Source: Thermoleophilia bacterium
GTDB lineage: Bacteria; Actinomycetota; Thermoleophilia; Gaiellales; Gaiellaceae
Assembly (NCBI GenBank): GCA_020845695.1
Contig: JADLFG010000017.1
Location: 1-64,000, forward strand
DNA length: 64,000 bases
Reading direction: 5' to 3'
Positions 50,445-58,430 of this stretch are shown one piece after another (positions within the stretch are counted from its first letter, which is position 1; every line of letters starts with the position of its first letter). The notes under the pieces are model-generated. The model did not search any database, was not told the DNA's origin, and saw only the letters and a list, made by a program, of their open reading frames with translations. The translations under genes and the position numbers were made by a program.

Positions 50445-51467
50445 ATGGCGAAGTACGGCGTTGGCATCATCGGCGCGGGCTGGGTCGCCGGCGAGTACGT
50501 GAAGGTCTTTCGCGACCACCCGCTGACTGAGCTCGTCGGCGTCTACAACACGACGCCGGGCAAGGCGACGCGCCTGCTGGAGTCGCACGGCGTCTCCGCG
50601 AAGGAGTACGGGTCCGTCGACGAGCTGTTCGACGACGAGCGGATCGGGATCGTCGTCTCCGCGACCCACCCCGACGTGCGGGCCGAGCACTGCGTGCGCG
50701 CCGCCGAGAGCGGCCGCCACGTCGTGATCGAGAAGCCGATCGGGCTCGAGCCCGCTCACACCCGCGCGATCCGCGAGGCGGTGACGAAGGCAGGCGTGAA
50801 GTCCGTCACCAGCGTCGTCCTGCGCTGGAACCCCCAGTTCCGCACGGTGCGGCAGCTGATCGAGGACGGCACCTTCGGCGAGCTCGTCTACGGCGAGGCC
50901 GACTACTGGCACCCGCTCAAGGACATCTACCCGGGCTACCGGTCGTTCGTCTCCCGGGCGAAGGGGCGCAGCTCGTTCATCACCGGCGGCTGCCACGCCG
51001 TCGACGTCCTGCGCTACCTCGGGGGCGAGATCGTCGAGGTGGCCGCGTTCTCGGCCCCGAAGAAGATCAACATGGACTACGAGTACGACCCGAACGTCGT
51101 CGCCTCGCTGCGCTTCGCGAACGGCGCCGTTGGCAAGCTGGCGACCATCTTCGACGCCGAGACTCCGTACATCTTCAACTGCCGCCTGTTCGGGACCGAG
51201 GCGACGATCCTGAACAACGAGGTCTACTCCTCCAAGCACTACCCGGGCACGCTCGGCTACTGGAAGTTCCCGACGATCGAGCCTGATTCGGCCGACGTCA
51301 CCCATCACCCGTTCGCCGACGAGATCGCCCATTTCCTCGACTGCATCGAGCGGGACGTCGAGTCGCACGCGTCGATCCACGACACGTACAAGACGATGGC
51401 GGTCTGCTTCGCGATCGACGAGTCGGCCGCGAACGGCGGCCAGCCGGTGAAGGTCGACCTCACGTAG
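50445..51467 (+). CDS. Gfo/Idh/MocA-family oxidoreductase
   Basis: A 340 aa dehydrogenase with GIIGAGWVAGEYVK (Rossmann GxGxxA), EKPIGLEPAHTRAIREAV (catalytic Lys) and GGCHAVDVLRYLGGE (active-site His). Closer to inositol/myo-inositol-like members than the other copies by eye, but the substrate is unknown. GGAGGAGCGC precedes the ATG. Last gene of the operon; a 16-bp-stem hairpin follows. Confidence 0.92.
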   Translation: MAKYGVGIIGAGWVAGEYVKVFRDHPLTELVGVYNTTPGKATRLLESHGVSAKEYGSVDELFDDERIGIVVSATHPDVRAEHCVRAAESGRHVVIEKPIGLEPAHTRAIREAVTKAGVKSVTSVVLRWNPQFRTVRQLIEDGTFGELVYGEADYWHPLKDIYPGYRSFVSRAKGRSSFITGGCHAVDVLRYLGGEIVEVAAFSAPKKINMDYEYDPNVVASLRFANGAVGKLATIFDAETPYIFNCRLFGTEATILNNEVYSSKHYPGTLGYWKFPTIEPDSADVTHHPFADEIAHFLDCIERDVESHASIHDTYKTMAVCFAIDESAANGGQPVKVDLT

Positions 51468-51484
51468 AGGCGGACGACTTCCCG

Positions 51485-51521
51485 ACCGGGCGGGGCGGGC
51501 CGCGGGCCCGCCCCGCCCGGT
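51485..51521. terminator. bidirectional GC hairpin between convergent genes
   Basis: Perfect 16-bp stem ACCGGGCGGGGCGGGC (51485-51500) with a 5-nt loop and its complement at 51506-51521. It separates the plus-strand Gfo gene (stop 51467) and the minus-strand PLP-enzyme gene (stop at 51521-51523). No U tract, as is common in high-GC actinobacteria. Confidence 0.75.
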
Positions 51522-52783
51522 CAGAAGAACGTGTGGTAGGCGTCGACGACCGTGTAGTCGTCGTCGACGAGCGGGATCAGCCGCCACTTGTCGAATGCGG
51601 TGCACGGGTGGGAGATCCCGCAGCCGACGAGATCGCCGACGGCGAGCGGATCGCCGGCCGGGACGCGCAGGTAGGCGTGCTGGTCGTTCGTGTCCGTGAC
51701 GGTCATGAGGCCGCGCACGTCTCGTAGCGAGCCGCCCGAGGCGACGCGAAGCGGGACCGGCAGGTCGATGTCGTAGGGGACGTCGCGCTTGCCGAGCAGG
51801 ACGAGCGCGAGCTCCGGCTCCGGGCGGGAGAGGACGGCACCCCAAGCCTCGAGCGCGGCCTCGAGCCGCGGGCCGCCGGTCGAGCGGGCGCCGAGCGGGG
51901 AGAGGTGGTCGTAGAAGGCCGAGTCGTGCGTGACGTAGCAGCCGCTGCGCAGGACGAGCCGCACCGGCAGGCCTGCGATGGGTGGCGCGAGCCGCTCGGC
52001 GACTCGGTCGAAAAAGGCGCTGCCGCCGGCGGAGACGACCACCTCGGGACCGCCCGCGAGCGCACCCTCGGCGGCGAGCGTCGAGACGAGGTCGCGCAGG
52101 CGGTCGAGGAAGCCGTCGATCTCGGCGAGCGCGTCGTTTCCGTGCAGGATCCCCTCGTAGCCCTCGACGCCCGCCAGCTCGAGCCCGGGGGCCGAGGCAA
52201 CGGCCCGGGCGACCGCGAGCGCCTCCTCAGCGTTGCGACAGCCGGTGCGCCCGCCGGGCAGCCCGAGCTCGACGAGCACGCGGATCGGCCGGCCCGTGCC
52301 CGCCGACGCTGCCAGGACCTCGACCGCGGCGAGCGAGTCGGCGAGGCAGAGGAAGTCGAAGGCGGGATCCGCCGCCAGCTCGGCGGCGACCCAGCGGATC
52401 GAGACCGGCTCCACGAGCTCGTTCGCGAGCAGGATCCGCTCGACCCCGAACGCGCGCGCGACCCGGGCCTGGGCGGCGTTCGCGACGGTGATCCCCCAGG
52501 CGCCGGCCTGAAGCTGGCGGACCCACAGCTCCGGGCACATCGTCGTCTTGCCGTGCGGCGCGAGCGAGAGCCCGCGCTCGCCGCACCAGCGCGCCATCAG
52601 GTCGAGGTTGTGGGCGAGCGCGCGCTCCTTCAGCACCATCACCGGCGTGGGGAGGTCGCCCGCGAGCAGGCCGAAGCCGCGCTCCCCGACCGTAGCGGGC
52701 GTGAGGCCTTCGGCCGCGGGGAAGCCCTTGTGGCGCCAGTCGATCGGCTCGGCGCGCAGGCGGGCAAGGGCGTCGTCACGCAT
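51521..52783 (-). CDS. D-amino-acid deaminase/D-threonine-aldolase-like PLP enzyme
   Basis: A 420 aa fold-type III (alanine-racemase-like N-terminal barrel) PLP enzyme of the D-serine dehydratase-like/D-threonine aldolase family. LPTPVMVLKERALAHNLDLMA is followed by LAPHGKTTMCPEL, with the Lys that carries PLP. The C-terminal CGISHPCTAFDKW holds the His/Cys zinc site of D-serine dehydratases. It would deaminate or cleave D-amino acids released by the two D-aminoacylases flanking it. Start ATG is 6 nt after TAGAAT, so leaderless; a divergent SDR gene starts 44 bp away. Confidence 0.88.
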   Translation of the reverse strand: MRDDALARLRAEPIDWRHKGFPAAEGLTPATVGERGFGLLAGDLPTPVMVLKERALAHNLDLMARWCGERGLSLAPHGKTTMCPELWVRQLQAGAWGITVANAAQARVARAFGVERILLANELVEPVSIRWVAAELAADPAFDFLCLADSLAAVEVLAASAGTGRPIRVLVELGLPGGRTGCRNAEEALAVARAVASAPGLELAGVEGYEGILHGNDALAEIDGFLDRLRDLVSTLAAEGALAGGPEVVVSAGGSAFFDRVAERLAPPIAGLPVRLVLRSGCYVTHDSAFYDHLSPLGARSTGGPRLEAALEAWGAVLSRPEPELALVLLGKRDVPYDIDLPVPLRVASGGSLRDVRGLMTVTDTNDQHAYLRVPAGDPLAVGDLVGCGISHPCTAFDKWRLIPLVDDDYTVVDAYHTFF

Positions 52784-52789
52784 CCGGCG

Positions 52790-52799
52790 ATTCTAAGAT
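52790..52799. promoter_or_regulatory. divergent -10 elements (PLP-enzyme gene and SDR gene)
   Basis: Minus strand TAGAAT (52795-52790) is 6 nt from the ATG at 52783. Plus strand TAAGAT (52794-52799) overlaps it by 2 bp and would start near 52806, with a leader carrying GAGAGGGG before ATG 52827. ATTCTAAGAT is nearly self-complementary. Confidence 0.55.
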
Positions 52800-52826
52800 C
52801 TCCCGAACCGGCGAGAGGGGACACAG

Positions 52827-53627
52827 ATGCGCTTCGCGGATCGAACCGTGCTCGTCACGGGAGCGGCAATGGGGATCGGCAACGCGATGGCGCGGCGCTT
52901 CGCGGCCGAGGGAGCAGCGGTCGTGATCGGCGACGTGCTCGGCGACGAGGCGAAGGCGGCAGCGGCCGCGATCGAGGCTGCCGGCGGGCGCGCGCTCGCG
53001 CTGCGGGCCGACGTGACCGTCGCCGCCGATGTCGACGCGCTCGTCGCTGCCGCGGAGGAGACGTTCGGCGGCCTCGACGTGCTCGTCAACAACGCCTACT
53101 CGTGCCGGGGTGACAACGTCGCCCTGATGGACGAGGCGACCTGGGAAGCGGACATCGCGGGGGTGCTCAGGAGCGCCTTCCTCTGCTCGCGGCGGGTGCT
53201 GCCAGGGATGATCGAGCGCCGCCGCGGCGTGATCGTCAACATCGCCTCCGTCAACGGGCTCGCCTACTTCGGCAACGAGGCGTACAGCGCGGGCAAGGCG
53301 GGCCTGATCAACCTGACCGAGTCGATCGCCGTTCGCTACGGCCGCTACGGCGTCAGGGCGGTCGCGGTCGCGCCCGGCTCGATCGCCACCGCCGCCTGGC
53401 AGGAGCGCGTCGAGAAGGAGCCCGACGTGCTCGAGCGGCTCGTCAAGTGGTACCCGCTCGGCCGGGTCGGCACGCCCGACGACGTCGCGAGCGCGGCGCT
53501 CTTCCTCGCCTCCGACGAGGCGGCGTGGATCTCCGGGGTGACGCTCCGCGTCGACGGCGGCCTGCTCGCCGGCAACCAGGTGATGGTCGACGAGCTGCTC
53601 GTCGAGGCCCGGGACGCCGAGCTGTGA
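52827..53627 (+). CDS. short-chain dehydrogenase/reductase
   Basis: A 266 aa classical SDR. Cofactor motif TGAAMGIG (about 11-18), DVT, NNA, the catalytic Ser in IASVNG and YSAGK, and PGSIAT. NAD(P)-dependent oxidoreductase. It is coupled with the following D-aminoacylase gene by GTGA overlap, so it probably processes a product of the same substrate. Confidence 0.93.
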   Translation: MRFADRTVLVTGAAMGIGNAMARRFAAEGAAVVIGDVLGDEAKAAAAAIEAAGGRALALRADVTVAADVDALVAAAEETFGGLDVLVNNAYSCRGDNVALMDEATWEADIAGVLRSAFLCSRRVLPGMIERRRGVIVNIASVNGLAYFGNEAYSAGKAGLINLTESIAVRYGRYGVRAVAVAPGSIATAAWQERVEKEPDVLERLVKWYPLGRVGTPDDVASAALFLASDEAAWISGVTLRVDGGLLAGNQVMVDELLVEARDAEL

Positions 53628-55216
53628 CGCTCGACCTGCTCGTCCGCGGCGGCCGCGTGATCGACGGCGCCGGCAACCCCTGGTTCCACGCCGACGTCGG
53701 CGTCCGCGGCGGGCGGATCGAGGCGGTCGGCCGGCTCGCCGGCGCCGCCGCCGCCCGCACGATCGACGCGGACGGGCTCGTCGTCTGCCCGGGCTTCGTC
53801 GACATGCACACCCATTCCGACCTCCAGCTCCTCGCCAACCCGGCCCACGAGTCGAAGGTGCGCCAGGGCGTCACGCTCGACGTGCTCGGCCAGGACGGGC
53901 TCTCCTACGCGCCGGTCTCGGACGTGACGCTCGCGCAGCTCCGAGTCCAGCTCGCCGGCTGGAACGACGACCCGCCCGGCTTCAACTGGGACTGGCGCAG
54001 CATCGGCGAGTACCTCGACCGCCTCGACCGCGGCATCGCGATCAACGCCTGCTACCTCGTCCCGCACGGCACCGTGCGCATGCTCGCGATGGGCCTCGAC
54101 GACCGCCCGCCGACGGACGCCGAGCTCGCCGAGATGAAGCGGCTCGTGCGGGAGGGGATGGAGCAGGGAGCGGTGGGGCTCTCGTCCGGCCTCACGTACG
54201 CGCCGGGCATGTACGCGACCGACGACGAGCTCGTCGAGCTCTGCTCCGTGCTCAGGGAGACGGGCGGCTTCTACACCCCCCACCACAGGAACTACGGCTC
54301 CCACTCGCTCGAGGCCTACCGCGCCTGCATCGAGATCGTGCGGCGGGCCCGCGTCCCGCTCCACTACGCGCACGCGCACCTCGGCTTCCCCGTCAACCGG
54401 GGCCGGGCGCCCGAGCTGCTCGCCATGATCGACGCGGCCCGCCGCGACGGGCTCGACGTGACGATGGACACCTACCCCTACCTCGCCGGCAACACCTACC
54501 TGCACGCGTACCTGCCGGGGTGGGTGCTCGCCGGCGGCCCCGACGACGCGATCGCCCGGCTGCTCGACCCCGGACTGCGCGAGCGGATCCGGGTCGAGCT
54601 CGAGGAGACCGGCTCCGACGGGGCCCACGGGGTTCCGATCGACTGGCCCGCCCACGTGATCAGCGGCACGGCGAGCCCCGAGAACGCCCGCTGGGTCGGA
54701 AGGTCGGTGGCGGACGCGGCGGCCGAGGCCGGCCAGCGCCCGATCGACTTCTACTGCGAGCTGATCGCGGCCGACCGGCTCGGGGCGGCCGTGATCTCCC
54801 ACATCGGCAACGAGGAGAACGTCCGGGCGATCATGCAGCACCCGGCCCATATGGCCGGCAGCGACGGGATCCTCGTCGGCGAGCGGCCCCACCCGCGCGG
54901 CTGGGGAACGTTCGCGCGCTACCTGGCCGTTTACGTGCGCGAGCTCGGCGTGCTCACGTGGGAGCAGGCGATCCGGAAGCTGACCTCGCTGCCGGCGCAG
55001 CGGCTCGGCTTCCCCGATCGCGGCCTCGTCCGGCCGGGGATGGCCGCTGACCTCGTCTGCCTCGACCCGGAGACGGTTCGCGACACCGCGACCTACGAGG
55101 AGCCGAGGCAGGCGCCCGAGGGGATCCCGTACGTGGCAGTCAACGGCCGGCTCGTCGTCGACGACGGCCGCCAGACGGGCGACCTACCGGGGCGAGCGCT
55201 CCGCCTCGGCCGCTGA
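53624..55216 (+). CDS. N-acyl-D-amino-acid deacylase-family amidohydrolase (variant)
   Basis: A 530 aa protein. DMHTHSDLQ has the two metal His (62, 64). Where the 44.7-kb paralogue has GNCG with the bridging Cys94, this one has GQDG, with Asp91. Other barrel motifs (PHHRNYGSHSL, HYAHAHLG, and the C-terminal SHIGNEEN and VGERPHPRGWG) fit the family. It could use a different metal bridge or substrate. GTG overlaps the SDR stop. Confidence 0.88.
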   Translation: MTLDLLVRGGRVIDGAGNPWFHADVGVRGGRIEAVGRLAGAAAARTIDADGLVVCPGFVDMHTHSDLQLLANPAHESKVRQGVTLDVLGQDGLSYAPVSDVTLAQLRVQLAGWNDDPPGFNWDWRSIGEYLDRLDRGIAINACYLVPHGTVRMLAMGLDDRPPTDAELAEMKRLVREGMEQGAVGLSSGLTYAPGMYATDDELVELCSVLRETGGFYTPHHRNYGSHSLEAYRACIEIVRRARVPLHYAHAHLGFPVNRGRAPELLAMIDAARRDGLDVTMDTYPYLAGNTYLHAYLPGWVLAGGPDDAIARLLDPGLRERIRVELEETGSDGAHGVPIDWPAHVISGTASPENARWVGRSVADAAAEAGQRPIDFYCELIAADRLGAAVISHIGNEENVRAIMQHPAHMAGSDGILVGERPHPRGWGTFARYLAVYVRELGVLTWEQAIRKLTSLPAQRLGFPDRGLVRPGMAADLVCLDPETVRDTATYEEPRQAPEGIPYVAVNGRLVVDDGRQTGDLPGRALRLGR

Positions 55217-55224
55217 TCGAGGAT

Positions 55225-56457
55225 TCAGCTGTCGTGCGCCGCCGCGATCGCCTCGCGGATCCTGTCGAGCACGGCGAGCGGCGCGAAGCCGTAGTGGTAG
55301 AAGTCGACCCGCTCGAGCCCGAGCTCGCGCGCGAGCCGCAGCTTGGCGGCCAGGTTCTCGGCGGAGTCGCAATCGGGCAGCATGGGGCGCATCGCCGCGG
55401 AGAGCGCGCCACCGGGCGGTAGCGCCGCGCGGTAGGCGTCGAGGTCGAGCCGGATCCGTTCGGGGTCGGCGGCGTAAGTGATCGCCTCGAGCGAGCCGCA
55501 GGCGCTGCCCACCTGCGCCGGGTCGACGCCGAGCAGCCAGGCGATCTCCGGGGCGGGACCACCCGAGGGGCGCCCGTCCGCGTACCCCTTGATCGCGCCG
55601 GAGGCGTCCATGAAGGAGAGCGTGGCCCCTTCGGCCGCCGCCGCTGCGGCCACCTCGCCCGCGAGCGTCGCCACCGTCCGCTCGCGCGCGTCGAGGTAGG
55701 CGCCGAGCTCGCCGCCGGCGAGCGTGCGGGCCTCCTCGCGGGGAAGCTCGGCGCTCGGGTCCTCGCCGCCGTCGAAGACCAGCTGGATCTCCTCGCGGGC
55801 GAAGCGGTGCACCGCGGCAGCGTCGACGCCGGCCGCCTCCGCCGCCGCAAGGCAGTGACGGCAGAAGCAGAGGCTGAGCAGGAAGCGCGTCCGCGCGCCC
55901 AGGTGGAGGAAGTAGCGCTCGTGGTGGTAGCCGTGCTCGAGCGGATGGTAGTGGAGTGACTCGGCGACGATCGCGCGCATCCCGAGCCGCCCGATGTCGC
56001 CGGCGAGCGCGGCCGCGTAGGCGCGCACGTCCGGGTTCGCCGGGCAGAGCTCGGTCAGGCAGGGGTCGCCGAACGCGGTGCGCTCGGCGTGCTCCTCGCT
56101 GCCGCCGACCGTCCAGTCCGTGTGCAGGAAGACCGTCCAGGCGTTGACGGCGAGCCCGCGCGCGGCCGCCCGCTCGCAGAGCGCCGCGAGCACGTCCGTC
56201 TCGCGGGTGAGCGCGCTCACCCGCGGCTGGATCGCGAGGCCGCGGTAGCGGGCTGGGTCGGGGCGGAAGTAGGTGACGCCGCCCTCGAGGAAGCGGAGCT
56301 TGCGCACCGGGTTGTGCGGGAAGAGGTCGCGGGCCTCGTGGTAGACGGCGGCGACGGTCACCCCGTCGAGCCCGGCACGGTGCTGCACGTTGTCGAGCAC
56401 CGTGCCGATGCCCTCGTCGTGCAGGTCGGTGGCAAAGGCGAAGGTGCAGGTGTCCAC
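55225..56457 (-). CDS. unknown TIM-barrel-like protein with CFCxxC motif
   Basis: A 410 aa protein. N-terminal YHEARDLFPHNPVRKLRFLEGGVTYFRP, a central LVCF-like LSLCFCRHCLAAAEAAGVD (Cys-x-Cys-x-x-Cys) and a C-terminal LERVDFYHYGFAPLAVLDRIREAI resemble putative glycoside-hydrolase-like barrels annotated only as hypothetical. Start GTG 56457 is chosen because the sequence before it is Arg/Trp-rich without character; AATCAT lies 6 nt upstream. It is convergent with the D-aminoacylase gene (8 bp). Confidence 0.65.
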   Translation of the reverse strand: MDTCTFAFATDLHDEGIGTVLDNVQHRAGLDGVTVAAVYHEARDLFPHNPVRKLRFLEGGVTYFRPDPARYRGLAIQPRVSALTRETDVLAALCERAAARGLAVNAWTVFLHTDWTVGGSEEHAERTAFGDPCLTELCPANPDVRAYAAALAGDIGRLGMRAIVAESLHYHPLEHGYHHERYFLHLGARTRFLLSLCFCRHCLAAAEAAGVDAAAVHRFAREEIQLVFDGGEDPSAELPREEARTLAGGELGAYLDARERTVATLAGEVAAAAAAEGATLSFMDASGAIKGYADGRPSGGPAPEIAWLLGVDPAQVGSACGSLEAITYAADPERIRLDLDAYRAALPPGGALSAAMRPMLPDCDSAENLAAKLRLARELGLERVDFYHYGFAPLAVLDRIREAIAAAHDS

Positions 56458-56518
56458 GCTGCGATGATTCCACCATGCCGGCCAGGGGTCTGACAACCGC
56501 CAGCGGCGGCGACGCCCC

Positions 56519-57958
56519 GTGAGCCTGCGCATCGGGATCGCCGGGATCTGGCACGAGACGAGCACGTTCGTGCCCGGCGAGACGGCGCTCGCCGACTTCG
56601 AGGCCTACGGGCTCGCTGACGGGTCGCAGGCGGTCAGCCGGGCGTTCGCGGGAACGGCGACCGAGGTCGGGGGCGCGCTCGAGGCGTGCGCGGCGCTCGG
56701 CCACGAGGCCGTGCCCTGCTTCTGGGCGGGGGCGGTGCCGGGCCCGACAGTCGGGGCGGCGACCTGGGCCGCGCTCCGTGACCGGCTGCTGGGGTCGCTC
56801 GAGCGGGCGCTGCCGCTCGACGGGCTCCTGCTCGCGCTGCACGGGGCGCTGGTCGCGGCCGGCAGCGACGATGCGGAGTCGGAGCTGCTCGCCGCCGTGC
56901 GGGAGCGGGTCGGGTCGATTCCGGTGGCCGTCGTCCTCGACCTCCACGGGAACCCCGGGGACGGGCTGATCGCCGACTCGGACGTCCTGCTCGCCTACAA
57001 CACGTTTCCCCACACCGACGCGGCCGAGCGGGCGTCGGTGGGAGTCGGGCTGCTGGCCGAGACGGTCGAGGGTGCGCTGGCCCCGCTCGTGGCCGGTCGC
57101 CGCGTGCCGCTGCTCACCTGCCCGCTCGCCCAGGCGACGGACGTGGAGCCGATGGCCGGTCTGCTCCGCTCGGCGCGCCGGCTCGAGGCTCGGCCCGGCG
57201 TCGCCGCCGTCGCGCTCCTGCCTGGGTACGCGTACGCGGACGTCGAGCGGCTTGGCTTCGCCGTCTGCGTGACCGGCGAGGACGCGGCCGCGAGCGAGGC
57301 CGCCGACGAGCTGGCGGCGGAGGTGTGGGAGCGCCGGGAGGGGTTCCGCGTCGAGCTCGCCGGGGTCGAAGAGGCCGTCGGGCGGGCGCTCGCGGCTGCC
57401 GCTCCGGTCGTCCTGGCCGAGGTCTCGGACAACGTCGGCGGCGGCGCGCCCGGCGACGCGACCCACGTTGTCGCTGCGCTGGTCGACGCCGGAGCGCGCG
57501 GCGCGGTCGCGGTTCTGCACGACCCGGCTGCGGCGGCGGCGGCGTGCGCCGCCGGCCCGAGCGCGGGGGTCGAGGTAGTCGCCGGCAGCCCGCCGCTCCT
57601 CCTGCGCGGGCGCGTCGGCTTCGCGGGCGAGGCCCGCTATCGCCGTACCGGCAGCTACATGACCGGGAGCGAGGTCGGCATGGGCGCCTGCGCCATCGTC
57701 GACACGGGCGCGGTGGAGGTCGTGCTCACCTCCCGGCGTGTGATGCCGTTCGACTCAGACCACCTGCGGGCGGTCGGGATCGAGCCAGCGGAACGGAAGA
57801 TCCTCGTCGTCAAGTCCGCGGTCGCCTGGCGGGCCGCGTTCGGCGACGTCGCCACCGAGGCGATCCCCGTGGACACGCCCGGGCCGTGCACCTGCCGCCT
57901 CAACACGCTCCCCTACGAGCGCAGGCCGAGGCCGCTCTGGCCGCTTGACCCGGCCTGA
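56519..57958 (+). CDS. M81-family (MlrC-type) metallopeptidase
   Basis: A 479 aa MlrC-like protein. It starts GIAGIWHETSTFVPGET, and the metal site residues sit in LDLHGNPGDGLI and YNTFPHTDAAERA, as in microcystinase C. The later GSPPLLLRGRVGF... and HLRAVGIEPAERKILVVKSAVAWRAAFGD complete the C-terminal DUF. Such enzymes cleave linear D-amino-acid-containing peptides or other amide substrates. Its 3' end is echoed in the repeat downstream. Confidence 0.92.
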   Translation: MSLRIGIAGIWHETSTFVPGETALADFEAYGLADGSQAVSRAFAGTATEVGGALEACAALGHEAVPCFWAGAVPGPTVGAATWAALRDRLLGSLERALPLDGLLLALHGALVAAGSDDAESELLAAVRERVGSIPVAVVLDLHGNPGDGLIADSDVLLAYNTFPHTDAAERASVGVGLLAETVEGALAPLVAGRRVPLLTCPLAQATDVEPMAGLLRSARRLEARPGVAAVALLPGYAYADVERLGFAVCVTGEDAAASEAADELAAEVWERREGFRVELAGVEEAVGRALAAAAPVVLAEVSDNVGGGAPGDATHVVAALVDAGARGAVAVLHDPAAAAAACAAGPSAGVEVVAGSPPLLLRGRVGFAGEARYRRTGSYMTGSEVGMGACAIVDTGAVEVVLTSRRVMPFDSDHLRAVGIEPAERKILVVKSAVAWRAAFGDVATEAIPVDTPGPCTCRLNTLPYERRPRPLWPLDPA

Positions 57959-57983
57959 AGGGGCACGGCCCCTCCGGCCATCC

Positions 57984-58348
57984 GTGCCCGGGGTCAGACC
58001 CCGGACATGGCCGGCTCAGGCGTGCCCCGGGGCCAGGCCCCCGGACATGGCCGGCTCAGGCGTGTCCCGGAGCCAGGCCCCCGGACACTCGCCGCTAAGT
58101 CCGGGGTCGCCTGGCGGGCCGCGTGCCCCGGGGCCAGGCCCCCGGACACGCATCGCTAAGTCTGCGGTCGCCTGGCGGGCCGCGTTCGGCGACGTCGAGA
58201 CCGAGGCGATCGCGGTCGACACGCCCGGCCCCTGCATGTGCCGGCTCGAGACGCTCCCTACGGGCACCGCCCGCGGCCGCTCTGGCCGCTCGACCGGCCT
58301 GAGTGGCCATGCCCGGGGCCAGGCCCCCGGACATGGCCGGATCAGGCG
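57984..58348. repeat. five-unit GC-rich repeat array with captured gene-tail pieces
   Basis: Five copies of a unit like GTGCCCCGGGGCCAGGCCCC followed by CGGACA(TGG) begin at about 57984, 58022, 58062, 58123 and 58309. The first includes GGGGTCAGACCCC (57990-58002), the same motif as at 41.1-41.35 kb. Unit 3 is followed by a 26-nt piece (58097-58122) and unit 4 by a 146-nt piece (58158-58303) of the MlrC gene's 3' end. The 472-bp gap 57959-58430 is fully explained by this array and the downstream promoter. Confidence 0.85.
58158..58303 (+). pseudogene. diverged copy of an MlrC-type gene 3' end
   Basis: Aligns with 57812-57960: residues A-K-S-A-V-A-W-R-A-A-F-G-D-V correspond to K-S-A-V-A-W-R-A-A-F-G-D-V of the intact gene. 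After about 30 codons, at LPTG, a one-base deletion shifts the frame, then the sequence rejoins at CGGCCGCTCTGGCCG. Many differences are synonymous or conservative (for example GTGGAC to GTCGAC), so it may come from a separate MlrC-like gene rather than from a recent copy. It has no start and no body. Confidence 0.75.
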
Positions 58349-58363
58349 AGGAGTTCAATCAGC

Positions 58364-58393
58364 TTGACGCCGGTTTAGCCACGATGGTAAGAA
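58364..58393 (+). promoter_or_regulatory. promoter of the sugar-isomerase/creatininase/M20 operon
   Basis: TTGACG (58364-58369), an 18-bp spacer, TAAGAA (58388-58393). The leader is about 30 nt with GAGGAGGGACGAC before GTG 58431. Confidence 0.6.
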
Positions 58394-58430
58394 GGCCGCG
58401 CCGGGGCAAACCCGATCGAGGAGGGACGAC

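Noticed and set aside
57945..58367. A 140-codon open frame spanning the 58-kb repeat array
   Set aside because: It runs through the repeat units and the gene-tail copy, loses frame relative to MlrC at a one-base deletion, and has no ribosome-binding site.
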